A stretch of DNA of 25,419 bases from positions 1-25,419 of the IMG/VR virus record IMGVR_UViG_3300047509_000024; one strand, written 5' to 3'. The notes under the pieces are model-generated. The model ran no database searches. It was not told the DNA's origin and saw only the letters and a program-made list of their open reading frames with translations. The position numbers were made by a program, and so were the translations under genes. The DNA is from a virus. Below, piece after piece: positions 8,227 through 15,281 of this stretch (the first letter of the stretch is position 1; the number at the start of each line of letters is the position of its first letter).

Positions 8227-9187
8227 AACTCCTGAAGGTAGATTGTATGTATCACCAAATATGCCCGTTGGTGATGGTGGTTTGCCTGTGCAACAGCCTA
8301 TGACAGAAACACCAGTTGATGACACTCCAATGGGGCAAAGAATACTTGATAGATTGCTTGGTACTAATGGGCAAGAGCGTTATCAGTTATGGCCTGAGAA
8401 GTTAGTACGTGATGCTCTATCAGCACCACATGATGTTTTAAATAGTAAAGTACCTTCTACTAGCGGTGATTTAATTAAGCCTGCTTTAGATGTATCCGCT
8501 TTAGCTGGTACAGGCGGTTTAGCAGGAGTTTCGGAAGGCGGGGCTGCTGCGCTAGGGGCTGGTCCTTTTCTTCGCCCTGCATTAAAGTATGAGGGAAAGA
8601 TTTATAAAGCTCCGATGGGCGGGGAACATATGGATGCTATTCCGGCTGATCTTAGACCGGAATTTACTAGACAAGCTATGTCGGGTGAAGATATAAGCAA
8701 TTTTAATTTTGGTTTCATGAACCACAAAGGACATTTTCTAAATAGAGAAGATGCTTTGAAATATGCAATTGATGAAGGGTTAATGTCGCCACATGATGCT
8801 AAGTTTGGTGCGTTGACAAGTACGTTGATGGCGGATAGTAGTAAACCAGCAATAGCTACTAAAGAAATGGAAAGTCTGTTAGCTAAGAAAAATAATGTTC
8901 AAATGAATAGTGATGCTGAAGTTTTAAAAAATCCAAGTAAAAAAGATATTAGAGACTTAGCAAAAGACAGCGAAAGTATTAGAACATTCACCGATAAAGA
9001 CGGAAATTTATATGCTTGGGATGGTGCTGCTGGCACTCATGAAGGTATTGCAAATTCTTTAGGATTAAAAGTTGATAATTGGGGACATTCTTGGGATAAA
9101 CATAAAGGTAAGTTAAGTACAGATATTACAAATAGCCTTGGTAATAAAGGCTATCCAAATTGGTTAGTAGATGGAATGAGATTATAA
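8210..9187 (+). CDS. Hypothetical virion-region protein
   Basis: This protein has about 325 residues, starting MPLPLETPEGRLYVSP at the ATG at 8210. A longer start at 8195 exists in the same frame but adds only five residues and lacks a better ribosome-binding site. The start overlaps the portal end by 17 bases. The N-terminal third is Pro/Gly-rich with a hydrophobic Ala/Gly stretch (about residues 85-120). The middle has GGEHMDAIPADLRPEF and FGFMNHKGHFLNREDALKYAIDEGL, and the C-terminus has FTDKDGNLYAWDGAAGTHEGIANSLGL. These phrases resemble modules I have seen in large phage polyvalent or internal proteins of unknown function. The GRLYVSP heptapeptide recurs in the 649-residue protein at 21726. 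It could be an ejected internal protein; I cannot assign a reaction. Confidence 0.7.
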   Translation: MPLPLETPEGRLYVSPNMPVGDGGLPVQQPMTETPVDDTPMGQRILDRLLGTNGQERYQLWPEKLVRDALSAPHDVLNSKVPSTSGDLIKPALDVSALAGTGGLAGVSEGGAAALGAGPFLRPALKYEGKIYKAPMGGEHMDAIPADLRPEFTRQAMSGEDISNFNFGFMNHKGHFLNREDALKYAIDEGLMSPHDAKFGALTSTLMADSSKPAIATKEMESLLAKKNNVQMNSDAEVLKNPSKKDIRDLAKDSESIRTFTDKDGNLYAWDGAAGTHEGIANSLGLKVDNWGHSWDKHKGKLSTDITNSLGNKGYPNWLVDGMRL

Positions 9188-9334
9188 ATGCCCCTTAAAT
9201 CCGGAACAAGCAATGCCACACGAGAAAAGAACATCAAAAAAGAAATTCATTCCGATTTACCGATCAAGCAAGCGGTTGCAATCGGATATAGTGAGCAAAG
9301 AGAAGCCAAGAAAAAGAAAAAGAAGAAAAAGTAA
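9188..9334 (+). CDS. Small Lys-rich protein (DUF6496-like)
   Basis: This 48-residue ORF starts with ATG immediately after the previous TAA. It reads MPLKSGTSNATREKNIKKEI, then PIKQAVAIGYS, and ends in eight lysines. The MPLK-GxS opening, the KNIK segment and the KQAVAIA-type motif match a small phage protein family that I recall as DUF6496, found near portal or head genes and of unknown function. The lysine tail could bind nucleic acid, but that is a guess. The resemblance is by eye only. Confidence 0.65.
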   Translation: MPLKSGTSNATREKNIKKEIHSDLPIKQAVAIGYSEQREAKKKKKKKK

Positions 9335-9362
9335 GAGGATTTGCGTATAGGAATTAATTAAA

Positions 9363-9527
9363 ATGAACATTAAAGAAGTCTTAGAAGAAGCTGCTAAGGA
9401 TCATATTAAAAAGTTATTTGAAACTTACATTTCAAATATGATTTCAGATAGTAAGGAAGCAAGACCGCGTTATGAAAATGGAAAGAAATTGTGCTTAGAT
9501 GCTTTGAAAGAATTGAGTGATGGATAG
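9363..9527 (+). CDS. Small hypothetical protein
   Basis: This 54-residue ORF starts MNIKEVLEEAAKDHIKKLFE and ends CLDALKELSDG. An AGGA-like ribosome-binding site lies about ten bases before the ATG. It is predicted to be almost entirely helical and has no motif I recognise. Its last eight bases overlap the start of the following gene, so it looks like part of the same translated string. Confidence 0.6.
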   Translation: MNIKEVLEEAAKDHIKKLFETYISNMISDSKEARPRYENGKKLCLDALKELSDG

Positions 9528-9966
9528 ATTACAACCTAAGCTTATTAAGCCAGAGTCGACACTAATTGAAAAAACAGCATTAGAGCTTGCCGCCGCATTT
9601 TATGAAATTGGTCGCGGTCAAGGATTAAAATCAAAATATAAAACTCCTCAAGAATATGCAAAAAAGTATCTGACTAAATTTATACCTAAAGCGGTTGACA
9701 TTCTTATGGATATGTTAGCCAAAGATAGCACTCCTAAAGAACAAAAGGATGCTATCTATGATGCTTTAATGGAAAGAAGTAACGATAAAGACCTTTCCAC
9801 TTCTGGTATTCCTGTTTTTGAAAATCCATTAGCTGCTACATTTGTTTCTGATAAAGTTATTCCGCAATCGCCTTTGGTAATTAATACACCGAAGAAAAAT
9901 CGTGGTAGAATTGAAGATTTACCATTAGACAGTATGATGTATAAAAGGAATTCATATCATGGCTAA
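9520..9966 (+). CDS. Hypothetical protein, conserved phage type
   Basis: This protein has 148 residues from the ATG at 9520; a GTG at 9517 in the same frame would add one Met. The first two thirds are helical with FYEIGRGQGLKSKYKTPQEY, FIPKAVDILMDML and IYDALMERSNDKDL. The last third is extended and Pro-rich. The pattern resembles an uncharacterised phage protein found near portal genes. Because no small terminase was found, I considered it for that role, but there is no helix-turn-helix motif to support it. It overlaps the preceding ORF by eight bases and the following gene by eight. Confidence 0.65.
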   Translation: MDRLQPKLIKPESTLIEKTALELAAAFYEIGRGQGLKSKYKTPQEYAKKYLTKFIPKAVDILMDMLAKDSTPKEQKDAIYDALMERSNDKDLSTSGIPVFENPLAATFVSDKVIPQSPLVINTPKKNRGRIEDLPLDSMMYKRNSYHG

Positions 9967-10186
9967 AGGATTGCCAGTTAAATCAACTAAGCCGGTTCCT
10001 GTTAAAATTGTTAGTGATGTTGCTGATAGTCCTAAATCAGATGAAGCTCGCGAAAAGAAATGGCGTGCTGAAAGTGATCTTAGAACTATGCAGGAAGCTG
10101 AAGGTATCAAAAAAGATAAAGAACGAATGAAAGCTATGAAGCAAGTAGCTAAGGAGCAAATGAAAAACTTACAAAAGATTTGTTAA
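9959..10186 (+). CDS. Small basic/charged hypothetical protein
   Basis: This 75-residue protein starts at ATG 9959 with an AAAAGGA ribosome-binding site about ten bases upstream. The N-terminal 25 residues are Pro/Lys/Val-rich; the rest is a charged helix with many Lys, Glu, Arg and Met, probably a coiled coil. I do not recognise a family. It overlaps the upstream gene and ends directly against the next start. Confidence 0.6.
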   Translation: MAKGLPVKSTKPVPVKIVSDVADSPKSDEAREKKWRAESDLRTMQEAEGIKKDKERMKAMKQVAKEQMKNLQKIC

Positions 10187-10423
10187 ATGAAATATGGCGA
10201 TAAAGAAATATCAGAATTAGATGATAGAGTGTTGATTGCTGCACATCATAATTGTGGGCAAGCTCAAAAACTACGCGATAATGCATCCAAGCATGAAAAA
10301 TTTAATAAAGATGGATGGGGTACAGGTAATAAAAAGAAACTGCAATTCCCTCCACCTAATCCAAATTTTACACAAATGAAAAATGAAATTGAAGCAGAAA
10401 TGAAGAAACGGAAATTGATTTAA
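10187..10423 (+). CDS. Small hypothetical protein
   Basis: This 78-residue protein starts at the base after the previous stop and ends in a TAATG overlap with the next gene. It has an acidic N-terminus, a central HHNCGQAQKLRDNASKH helix and a basic C-terminal helix (NEIEAEMKKRK). There is no recognised domain. The tight spacing indicates coupled translation within the cluster of small genes between portal and scaffold. Confidence 0.6.
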   Translation: MKYGDKEISELDDRVLIAAHHNCGQAQKLRDNASKHEKFNKDGWGTGNKKKLQFPPPNPNFTQMKNEIEAEMKKRKLI

Positions 10424-10758
10424 TGACCAATAAACCATTTGAAGCACTTCAAAATATGTATTTGTTTGATCCAATGACGGGGAAACCTCTACCGACTGCT
10501 AATAAAACATTATTAAAATTAGCAATACAAAATAATAGAAAATCAGATCGTTTAGAAGTAATTAAAAATTTAGATATACTAAATGTCAAATCTGTTCCTA
10601 CTCATTGGATTAATTCAATTCATATTACTGGTAGTGATATTAGTGATGAAATGAAACTAAATATTTTAGCTGATAAATTAGCTTATGATAATAAATGGCC
10701 ATTAGAAATATGTAAAATGAATGATACGATTTGGATTAGGACTGGATCATCAAAATGA
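10423..10758 (+). CDS. Hypothetical protein
   Basis: This 111-residue protein starts at ATG 10423, sharing a base with the preceding stop, and ends in an ATGA overlap with the scaffold gene. It contains NMYLFDPMTGKPLPTANKTL near the N-terminus and a mixed helical/strand remainder. No family is recognised. Position just before scaffold suggests a head-assembly or DNA-binding accessory, which is inference from context only. Confidence 0.6.
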   Translation: MTNKPFEALQNMYLFDPMTGKPLPTANKTLLKLAIQNNRKSDRLEVIKNLDILNVKSVPTHWINSIHITGSDISDEMKLNILADKLAYDNKWPLEICKMNDTIWIRTGSSK

Positions 10759-11666
10759 ATAAATTATTCACCCGATATATGAATAGCGCCGCTGTCTTTT
10801 CTCCTGATAAGGATGGCAATGCTACTCAAGAAGAATTAGTTGAAGCTCAACGTAAAGGTATTAAGGTTGAAAGTGTTCAACGTGAAGAAAATAATCCTGA
10901 TCCTGATAAGGAAAAGGACGATGAAGATGAAGATAAAGACCCTGATAAGGTAAAAGAACCTGAAAATGAAACTGATGAACAAAAAGTAGAACGATTAGCA
11001 GCGGAAAAAGCTGAAAAAGAACAGCGTAAAGCAGAACGTCAACAACGAAAATGGGATAAACTTGCTGCTGAAAAGACTGCTGCTGAGAAGCGAGTTTTAG
11101 AATTAGAAGCTCAGTTAAAAGAAAAACCAAAAGAAGGTCTAACAGAAGAAGAAATTAATAGACGTGCTGAAGAATTAGCTGCTGAAAAACTTAAATCTAA
11201 ATCTGCTGAAGATGCTACTACACAATTTCAGCGAACAGCAGACACTTTAATTAAAGATGCTAAAAAGATTGATAAAGACTTTGAGAAAAAGATTAATGAA
11301 GTAGCTGAAGATACTGGTGTTAAGATGCCTGCCTATATGGTAGATATTTTAGCTGATCTTGATAACAAAAATGGGCATGAAATTTTAGCTCAAATGGCTG
11401 CTGATCCTGATTTGTATGAGGAGCTTTGCGGTTTAAATGAAAGGCGAATGATTAGACGTTTAGATAAAATGTCTGATGAAATTAAAACTAAGACTAAAAA
11501 AGAAAAGCCATCTAATTTACCTGATCCGATTGAACCTATTAATGATGGTAGTAATAATAGAGGAAATACTATACCTAAAGACCCAACTAAAAATATGGAC
11601 GAATATGTGAGAATTAGAGCTTTGCAAGTTGCTGATCAGCGTAAGTTGGGTAAGAATATTTATTAA
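10755..11666 (+). CDS. Capsid scaffolding protein
   Basis: This 303-residue protein is highly charged. After a short N-terminal segment there is an acidic stretch at about residues 45-75 (Asp, Glu, Lys, Pro), then a long Ala/Glu/Lys/Arg coiled coil to about 150, a helical middle and a C-terminal tail with DEYVRIRALQVADQRKLGK. Phage scaffolds are typically acidic and elongated, with a basic helical C-terminus that binds coat protein, and lie just upstream of the coat gene. P22 gp8 is also 303 residues. Function would be to direct coat polymerisation around the portal and then leave the procapsid. No primary-sequence signature is decisive, so the call rests on composition, length and position between portal and coat. 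Confidence 0.8.
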   Translation: MNKLFTRYMNSAAVFSPDKDGNATQEELVEAQRKGIKVESVQREENNPDPDKEKDDEDEDKDPDKVKEPENETDEQKVERLAAEKAEKEQRKAERQQRKWDKLAAEKTAAEKRVLELEAQLKEKPKEGLTEEEINRRAEELAAEKLKSKSAEDATTQFQRTADTLIKDAKKIDKDFEKKINEVAEDTGVKMPAYMVDILADLDNKNGHEILAQMAADPDLYEELCGLNERRMIRRLDKMSDEIKTKTKKEKPSNLPDPIEPINDGSNNRGNTIPKDPTKNMDEYVRIRALQVADQRKLGKNIY

Positions 11667-11687
11667 TTATTTTTGAAAATCAATCCA

Positions 11688-11834
11688 ATGATATTGTTAG
11701 CATGGGCTTATTTAGTGTGGATAGCTCCTAATCAATTGGAAGAAATAATTACCTACACTAAAAAGCAATGTGAGCAATCGAGACAAGCTAATTCAATACA
11801 GCAGCAAACGAGTAAATGTTTTAGGAAATTATGA
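11688..11834 (+). CDS. Small putative membrane or secreted protein
   Basis: This 48-residue ORF starts MILLAWAYLVWIAPNQ; an in-frame TTG at 11673 would add LKINP, which looks more like a signal-peptide N-region. The N-terminal 13 residues are hydrophobic, and the rest is polar with two Cys (KKQCEQ and SKCF). Similar short one-helix proteins with paired Cys occur in phages, function unknown. It ends exactly against the next ATG. No clear ribosome-binding site is visible. Confidence 0.5.
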   Translation: MILLAWAYLVWIAPNQLEEIITYTKKQCEQSRQANSIQQQTSKCFRKL

Positions 11835-12041
11835 ATGTTTAAAGTTGGTCAAAAAGTTGAATGTATAAATGATGGCCCTGATGAAGAAGGTTGTGATTGT
11901 TCATGGGCATTGAAAAAAGGCCATCTTTATACAGTTACTAAAAAATTAAATAAAAAGTATAATACCATTTGGATTAACACTATTCCAGATGAAGGTGGGA
12001 ATTGCGGTTGGAATGTAGAACGATTTAGAGCATTAAATTAA
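11835..12041 (+). CDS. Small hypothetical protein (MFKVGQKV type)
   Basis: This 68-residue protein starts with the ATG right after the previous TGA. It reads MFKVGQKVECINDGP, contains CDCSW and WALKKGHLYTV, and ends GWNVERFRALN. The pattern of KVGxxVxC at the start, KGxxYTV in the middle and W..RFR at the end is one I have seen in small phage proteins with a probable SH3-like beta fold. No function is known to me. The second GIY-YIG gene follows with zero spacing. Confidence 0.65.
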   Translation: MFKVGQKVECINDGPDEEGCDCSWALKKGHLYTVTKKLNKKYNTIWINTIPDEGGNCGWNVERFRALN

Positions 12042-12671
12042 ATGACTATTGATCCAGTAATTTATGCAATATTTAATATTGTAAATGATAAGTGTTATGT
12101 TGGGCAAGCTCTTAGAAAAAATAGGAGATTGAGCGATCACAGATGTTCATTTATTTTAAATACCCACAAAAATAAACATTTACAGGCTGCTTATAATAAA
12201 TATGAGAAAGATGCTTTTATTTATGTAATTTTAGAAAATCTATTTGATGCTTCTAATATTAATAAACGTGAGCAATGGTGGATTGATAAACTAAAACCAG
12301 AATATAATCAAGCTCCTGTCGCTGGAAGTTGTGTTGGCTTTAGACATTCGCAAGAAACAAGAGATAAACTTTCGCAAATCCGTAAAGGTAAGAAACGTAC
12401 AGGGCAAGCTTTAGAAAATATTAAGAATGGATGGAAAAAGCGAGGCCCTGTCTCTGATGAAGCTAGAGAGAATATGAGAAAAGCTCAATTAGGAAGCAAG
12501 CAATCAGAGCAAACGAAGGCAAAAAGAGCTTTGGCTATGAAAGGTAATAAAAACAATGTTGGTAAAAGACGTTCTCAACCTATGCCAAAAGAAACTAGAA
12601 AAAAGATAGGTGCTGGTAATTACGCTGCTCATAGACGCAAAAATTCTATAAAGGCTCTTGACGAAATTTAA
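12042..12671 (+). CDS. GIY-YIG homing endonuclease with NUMOD3 motifs (second copy)
   Basis: This 209-residue protein starts at the base after the previous stop. The nuclease domain has V6-I7-Y8 in place of GIY, Y19-V20-G21 for YIG, Arg at 28/29, His 33, the metal-binding Glu 77 in REQWWIDKL and N89 in PEYN. C-terminal NUMOD3-like repeats follow (RHSQETRDKLSQIRKG, SDEARENMRKAQLG, KQSEQTKAKRALAMKG, MPKETRKKIGAG). REQWWID(R/K)L(Q/K)PEYN is nearly identical to the copy at 2855, so the two are close relatives. It lies between the small genes and the coat leader, which suggests homing near the coat gene. The Gly-to-Val change in the first motif is a variation seen in active enzymes of the superfamily, so loss of activity cannot be concluded. 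It is AT-rich and shows no frameshift. Confidence 0.88.
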   Translation: MTIDPVIYAIFNIVNDKCYVGQALRKNRRLSDHRCSFILNTHKNKHLQAAYNKYEKDAFIYVILENLFDASNINKREQWWIDKLKPEYNQAPVAGSCVGFRHSQETRDKLSQIRKGKKRTGQALENIKNGWKKRGPVSDEARENMRKAQLGSKQSEQTKAKRALAMKGNKNNVGKRRSQPMPKETRKKIGAGNYAAHRRKNSIKALDEI

Positions 12672-12865
12672 AATTTAAGATTGATTGTAGATATAAGCGC
12701 CTTGGTTCGCTTCATAAGCCTTGTTTTTTAGTTGGCCGCCTTAGTCCGGTATAAATTGGCTACTGATAGCTTGATTTTTTAATAAACCGTTTTCAAGCAC
12801 GGTTATGAATAATCACTTTCAGTAAATTATAAAAACCCAATTTATATAAAAGGATTATACTAAAT
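12672..12865 (+). promoter_or_regulatory. Coat gene leader, hairpin-rich non-coding spacer
   Basis: This is the largest gene-free stretch in the window, 194 bases directly before the coat gene. Visible elements: a hairpin AAGCG/CGCTT (12695-12712); a weak terminator-like GCTA/TAGC hairpin followed by TTGATTTTTT (12759-12780); a hairpin AACCG/CGGTT (12785-12804); and an AAGGA ribosome-binding site at 12849-12853, eleven bases before the ATG. It probably ends upstream transcription and/or sets high coat expression. I see no convincing -35/-10 pair. It could also be a remnant of the mobile element upstream. No small ORF of note is present. Confidence 0.5.
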
Positions 12866-14083
12866 ATGATAACGGCAGAGGCAGTACGCCTCTTTAAAAA
12901 CAGTAATCTATTCGTTATGAATATGGATACTCAGTATAGTGATGAATTTGCGGTTGATGGTGCTAAAATTGGCGACACTCTCCGTATTCGTCTGCCTTCT
13001 GACTTTATCGTTACTGATGGCCCTGCGATGCAGTTGCAGGATAATACACAACAGTTTACTACTTTAACTGTTTCTAGTCAGAAGAATGTTGCAACCCCTT
13101 ATACTACCGCAGAACGCACTATGAGCATTGATAGGTTCAATGAACTTACTCTTGCTCCGATGATTAACAACCTTGCTGGCAAGGTTGCTCTTGATATTAT
13201 GCTTGGTTCTGAAGGTGGCGTTTGTAACTTTGTAAGCAATGTTGATGGTGGAGGTAATATTATCTCTCCTGTCTCTGATCAATTCTTGCAAGCAAATGCT
13301 ATTCTTGATGATCAGGGCGCAAATATGATGGATAGGCGAGTTGTTAACTCTCCTACCACTGATGCCCGTACCACTACTGCATTACAGGGCTTGCTTAATC
13401 CTGCTACGGAAATTTCACAACAATTCCGTAGTGGTTCTATGAAATCTGGCCTTGGCTATGATCGGTGGTTCCGCGATCAAACTGTTATCAGCCATACTTC
13501 AGGCACCTATGCTAATGCCTCTACTGTAAATGGTGGTAATCAGACTACTGGTACAGGTGGTGGTAATATTGCTGTTACAGCATTAGGTGGTACGCTTCGC
13601 AAAGGCGATATTATTACCTTTGCTGGAACCAATGGTGTTAATCGCACTACAAAGCAATCACAGGGCACTTTAAGGCAGTTTGTTGTAACTGCGGATTGCC
13701 CGATTGGTGCTGTTACCATTCCTGTTTATCCGGGCTTAATTCCTTCAGCTACGTTTGTCGCTGGTGGTCCTGATCAGCAGTATCAGACTGTTGATGCTTC
13801 ACCTATCAATGGTGCAGCAGTTACTATGGTTAGCAAGGCTGGCGAAGTCTATCGCAAGTCGATTGCCTATACTCAAAAGGCAGTCACAATGGCTACCGCT
13901 GATCTTGTGTTGCCCCGTAAGGCCATTGAGGAAGGCGCTAGGGCTAATTATGATGGTATTGCTATGCGTATCATCACTGATTACTTACCGCTTAGCGACC
14001 AATTAGCAACGCGAGTTGATGTTTTATTTGGTAAGAAATACATAAGGCCTGAATGGCTTTGCGTGGTTGCCGACCGCGTTTAA
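12866..14083 (+). CDS. Major capsid (coat) protein, P22 gp5-like
   Basis: This 405-residue protein would form the icosahedral shell. The N-terminal part (MITAEAVRLFKNSN, then MDTQYSDEFAVDGAKIGDTLRIRLPSD) and the segment around APMINNLAGKVALDIM match the P22-type coat family of many short-tailed phages. The C-terminus RVDVLFGKKYIRPEWLCVVAD is the usual family ending (DVLYG...RPE..CVI). The central insertion region (about 200-300) is Gly/Thr-rich. Relatives as I remember them carry roughly ten more residues before MITxEA (of the type MANTLLTI), absent here: the frame is closed by a stop at 12830-12832 and no start codon lies between it and 12866, so the N-terminus is probably trimmed. A ribosome-binding site AAGGA precedes the start. 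Codon use is richer in C-ending codons than neighbours, consistent with high expression. Confidence 0.9.
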   Translation: MITAEAVRLFKNSNLFVMNMDTQYSDEFAVDGAKIGDTLRIRLPSDFIVTDGPAMQLQDNTQQFTTLTVSSQKNVATPYTTAERTMSIDRFNELTLAPMINNLAGKVALDIMLGSEGGVCNFVSNVDGGGNIISPVSDQFLQANAILDDQGANMMDRRVVNSPTTDARTTTALQGLLNPATEISQQFRSGSMKSGLGYDRWFRDQTVISHTSGTYANASTVNGGNQTTGTGGGNIAVTALGGTLRKGDIITFAGTNGVNRTTKQSQGTLRQFVVTADCPIGAVTIPVYPGLIPSATFVAGGPDQQYQTVDASPINGAAVTMVSKAGEVYRKSIAYTQKAVTMATADLVLPRKAIEEGARANYDGIAMRIITDYLPLSDQLATRVDVLFGKKYIRPEWLCVVADRV

Positions 14084-14107
14084 TCTGATATACTTTTTCC
14101 TTGACTT

Positions 14108-14146
14108 CTCCTCTGAGGCTGTTCTAAAAGAACAATCTCAGAGGAG
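14108..14146 (+). promoter_or_regulatory. Long hairpin sequestering the ribosome-binding site of the HNH gene
   Basis: Bases 14108-14125 pair with 14129-14146 around an AAA triloop. Of 18 positions, 16 are Watson-Crick, one is G-U (14118/14136) and one is a C/A mismatch (14119/14135). The outer ten pairs, CTCCTCTGAG with CTCAGAGGAG, are perfect. The 3' arm contains the strong Shine-Dalgarno GAGGAG, six bases before the ATG at 14153. In long transcripts the site would be hidden, limiting HNH translation. There is no T-tract after it, so a terminator role is unlikely. Confidence 0.85.
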
Positions 14147-14152
14147 CATAAG

Positions 14153-14863
14153 ATGCCTAGAAAGAAATTAATCGGATTTTGCACTATTGAAGGTTGCGAG
14201 CGTCCTTTAAAAACTACAACTGGTTTGTGCCAATATCATTACAATAAAAAGAGGTTAGAAGAAAATCCTAAAAAAGCTTTTGCTGGTGTTCGTGGTCATC
14301 CTCTCTATATGATTTGGTGGGAGCGCAAGCAAAATAATTTACTTTGTTGGGAATGGACGTGTTTTGAATATTTTGTAGAAGGAGTAGGACAAAGGCCAGA
14401 AGGTGAATTTTTTCTAATGAGAATTAGAGATAGTGAACCATTTGGGCCAAATAATTTTAAATGGGTAGAACATCTAAGAAGAAAACCAAATGAAACTAAT
14501 TCGGAATGGTGGGCTAGAAAATTAGAAGCTAGAAAAAAATCTTATCCTAATTTGTATAGCGATAGAAATATCAAAAGAAAATATGGATTAACTAGAGAAC
14601 ATTATGAAGAAAAATTAAAATCACAAAATTACTTGTGTGCCATATGTGGAAAACCAGAAATTGTAATTGATCATAGAATTAATGTACTTAAAAGATTAGC
14701 TGTGGATCACTGTCATAATTCAAATAAAATAAGAGAGCTTCTTTGTAATAGATGTAATACCACACTTGGTAAAATAGAAGATAATGTAGAGCTTTTACAA
14801 AAAATGATTGACTATTTAAATAAACACAATGGAGCTATGGAGCTAGCTAATGGCCTTTGCTGA
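14153..14863 (+). CDS. HNH (endonuclease VII-like) homing endonuclease
   Basis: This 236-residue protein has three parts. Residues 10-29 form a small Cys/His cluster (C10, C15, C26, H29) that probably binds zinc. About 60-110 contain a conserved W/F/G pattern (CWEWTCFEYF, GQRPEGEF, EPFGPNNFKWVE) common in phage HNH/AP2-type homing proteins. About 150-220 match recombination endonuclease VII: YGLTREHYEEKL, C162-x2-C165, the catalytic D185-H186, and C198-x2-C201 in LLCNRCNTTLG. It cuts DNA as a free-standing homing enzyme or, less likely, resolves branched packaging DNA as T4 endonuclease VII does. Translation appears restrained by the hairpin at 14108-14146. The gene sits between coat and the next virion-region gene, overlapping the latter by 14 bases. 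Confidence 0.88.
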   Translation: MPRKKLIGFCTIEGCERPLKTTTGLCQYHYNKKRLEENPKKAFAGVRGHPLYMIWWERKQNNLLCWEWTCFEYFVEGVGQRPEGEFFLMRIRDSEPFGPNNFKWVEHLRRKPNETNSEWWARKLEARKKSYPNLYSDRNIKRKYGLTREHYEEKLKSQNYLCAICGKPEIVIDHRINVLKRLAVDHCHNSNKIRELLCNRCNTTLGKIEDNVELLQKMIDYLNKHNGAMELANGLC

Positions 14864-15275
14864 TATGAAAGATAAGAGCATTCCACAGCCTGATATTGTT
14901 GCAGCGCAGGATGCTAAGTATGTGAAAACATTCCAGAATTATGATGTTTCTAATCCACATCCCGGTTTTGGTAAAGACCCTAACATTTTAAATGAATTTG
15001 GGCATACTAAATATCCTAAATGGGTTACTAAGCCTGATGGTGAGAAAGTCATAGTACAGAGTGAGGAAGAAGAAATAGCATTGACTAAGAATGATAATAA
15101 TAAGGCAGAACTTAATCAGAATGCTTCTGAGCTTAAGCAAGATGGTCCTACAGTAGAGCAATATGTTGCCGCTGGTTATGATCCAAGTACTTATCCACCT
15201 AAAGGATATGCTTCTAAAAGTACTCCTGAAGAAATTAAAGTATTTGTTGATAAGCATAAGAAAACAGGTTGGTAA
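14850..15275 (+). CDS. Conserved hypothetical protein downstream of coat
   Basis: This 141-residue protein starts at ATG 14850, with GGAGC upstream inside the end of the HNH gene. It has an acidic, polar middle with many Asn, Glu and Lys, and a C-terminal motif VEQYVAAGYDPSTYPPKGYASKS. That AGY...YPPxGY motif recurs in phage proteins next to coat genes. The function is unknown to me; a virion or head-tail accessory role is suggested only by position. The next gene starts six bases after the stop. Confidence 0.65.
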   Translation: MAFADMKDKSIPQPDIVAAQDAKYVKTFQNYDVSNPHPGFGKDPNILNEFGHTKYPKWVTKPDGEKVIVQSEEEEIALTKNDNNKAELNQNASELKQDGPTVEQYVAAGYDPSTYPPKGYASKSTPEEIKVFVDKHKKTGW

Positions 15276-15281
15276 TAAATT

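Noticed and set aside
9520-9966. Small terminase subunit
   Set aside because: No helix-turn-helix or family motif is visible. Position after the portal is atypical, so it was left as hypothetical.
12704-12713. tRNA-like GGTTCGCTTC
   Set aside because: It looks like a T-loop fragment, but no acceptor, D or anticodon stems fit around it.
12672-12865. Group I intron 3' part upstream of the coat gene
   Set aside because: TTAGTCC at 12741-12747 vaguely resembles a conserved intron core strand, but I find no matching P7 partner, no P3-P6 core and no clear 5' exon. Kept only as a test in the coat-start finding.
14084-14152. Rho-independent terminator after the coat gene
   Set aside because: The strong hairpin at 14108-14146 is not followed by a T-run and its 3' arm contains a well-spaced Shine-Dalgarno, so a translation-control role fits better.
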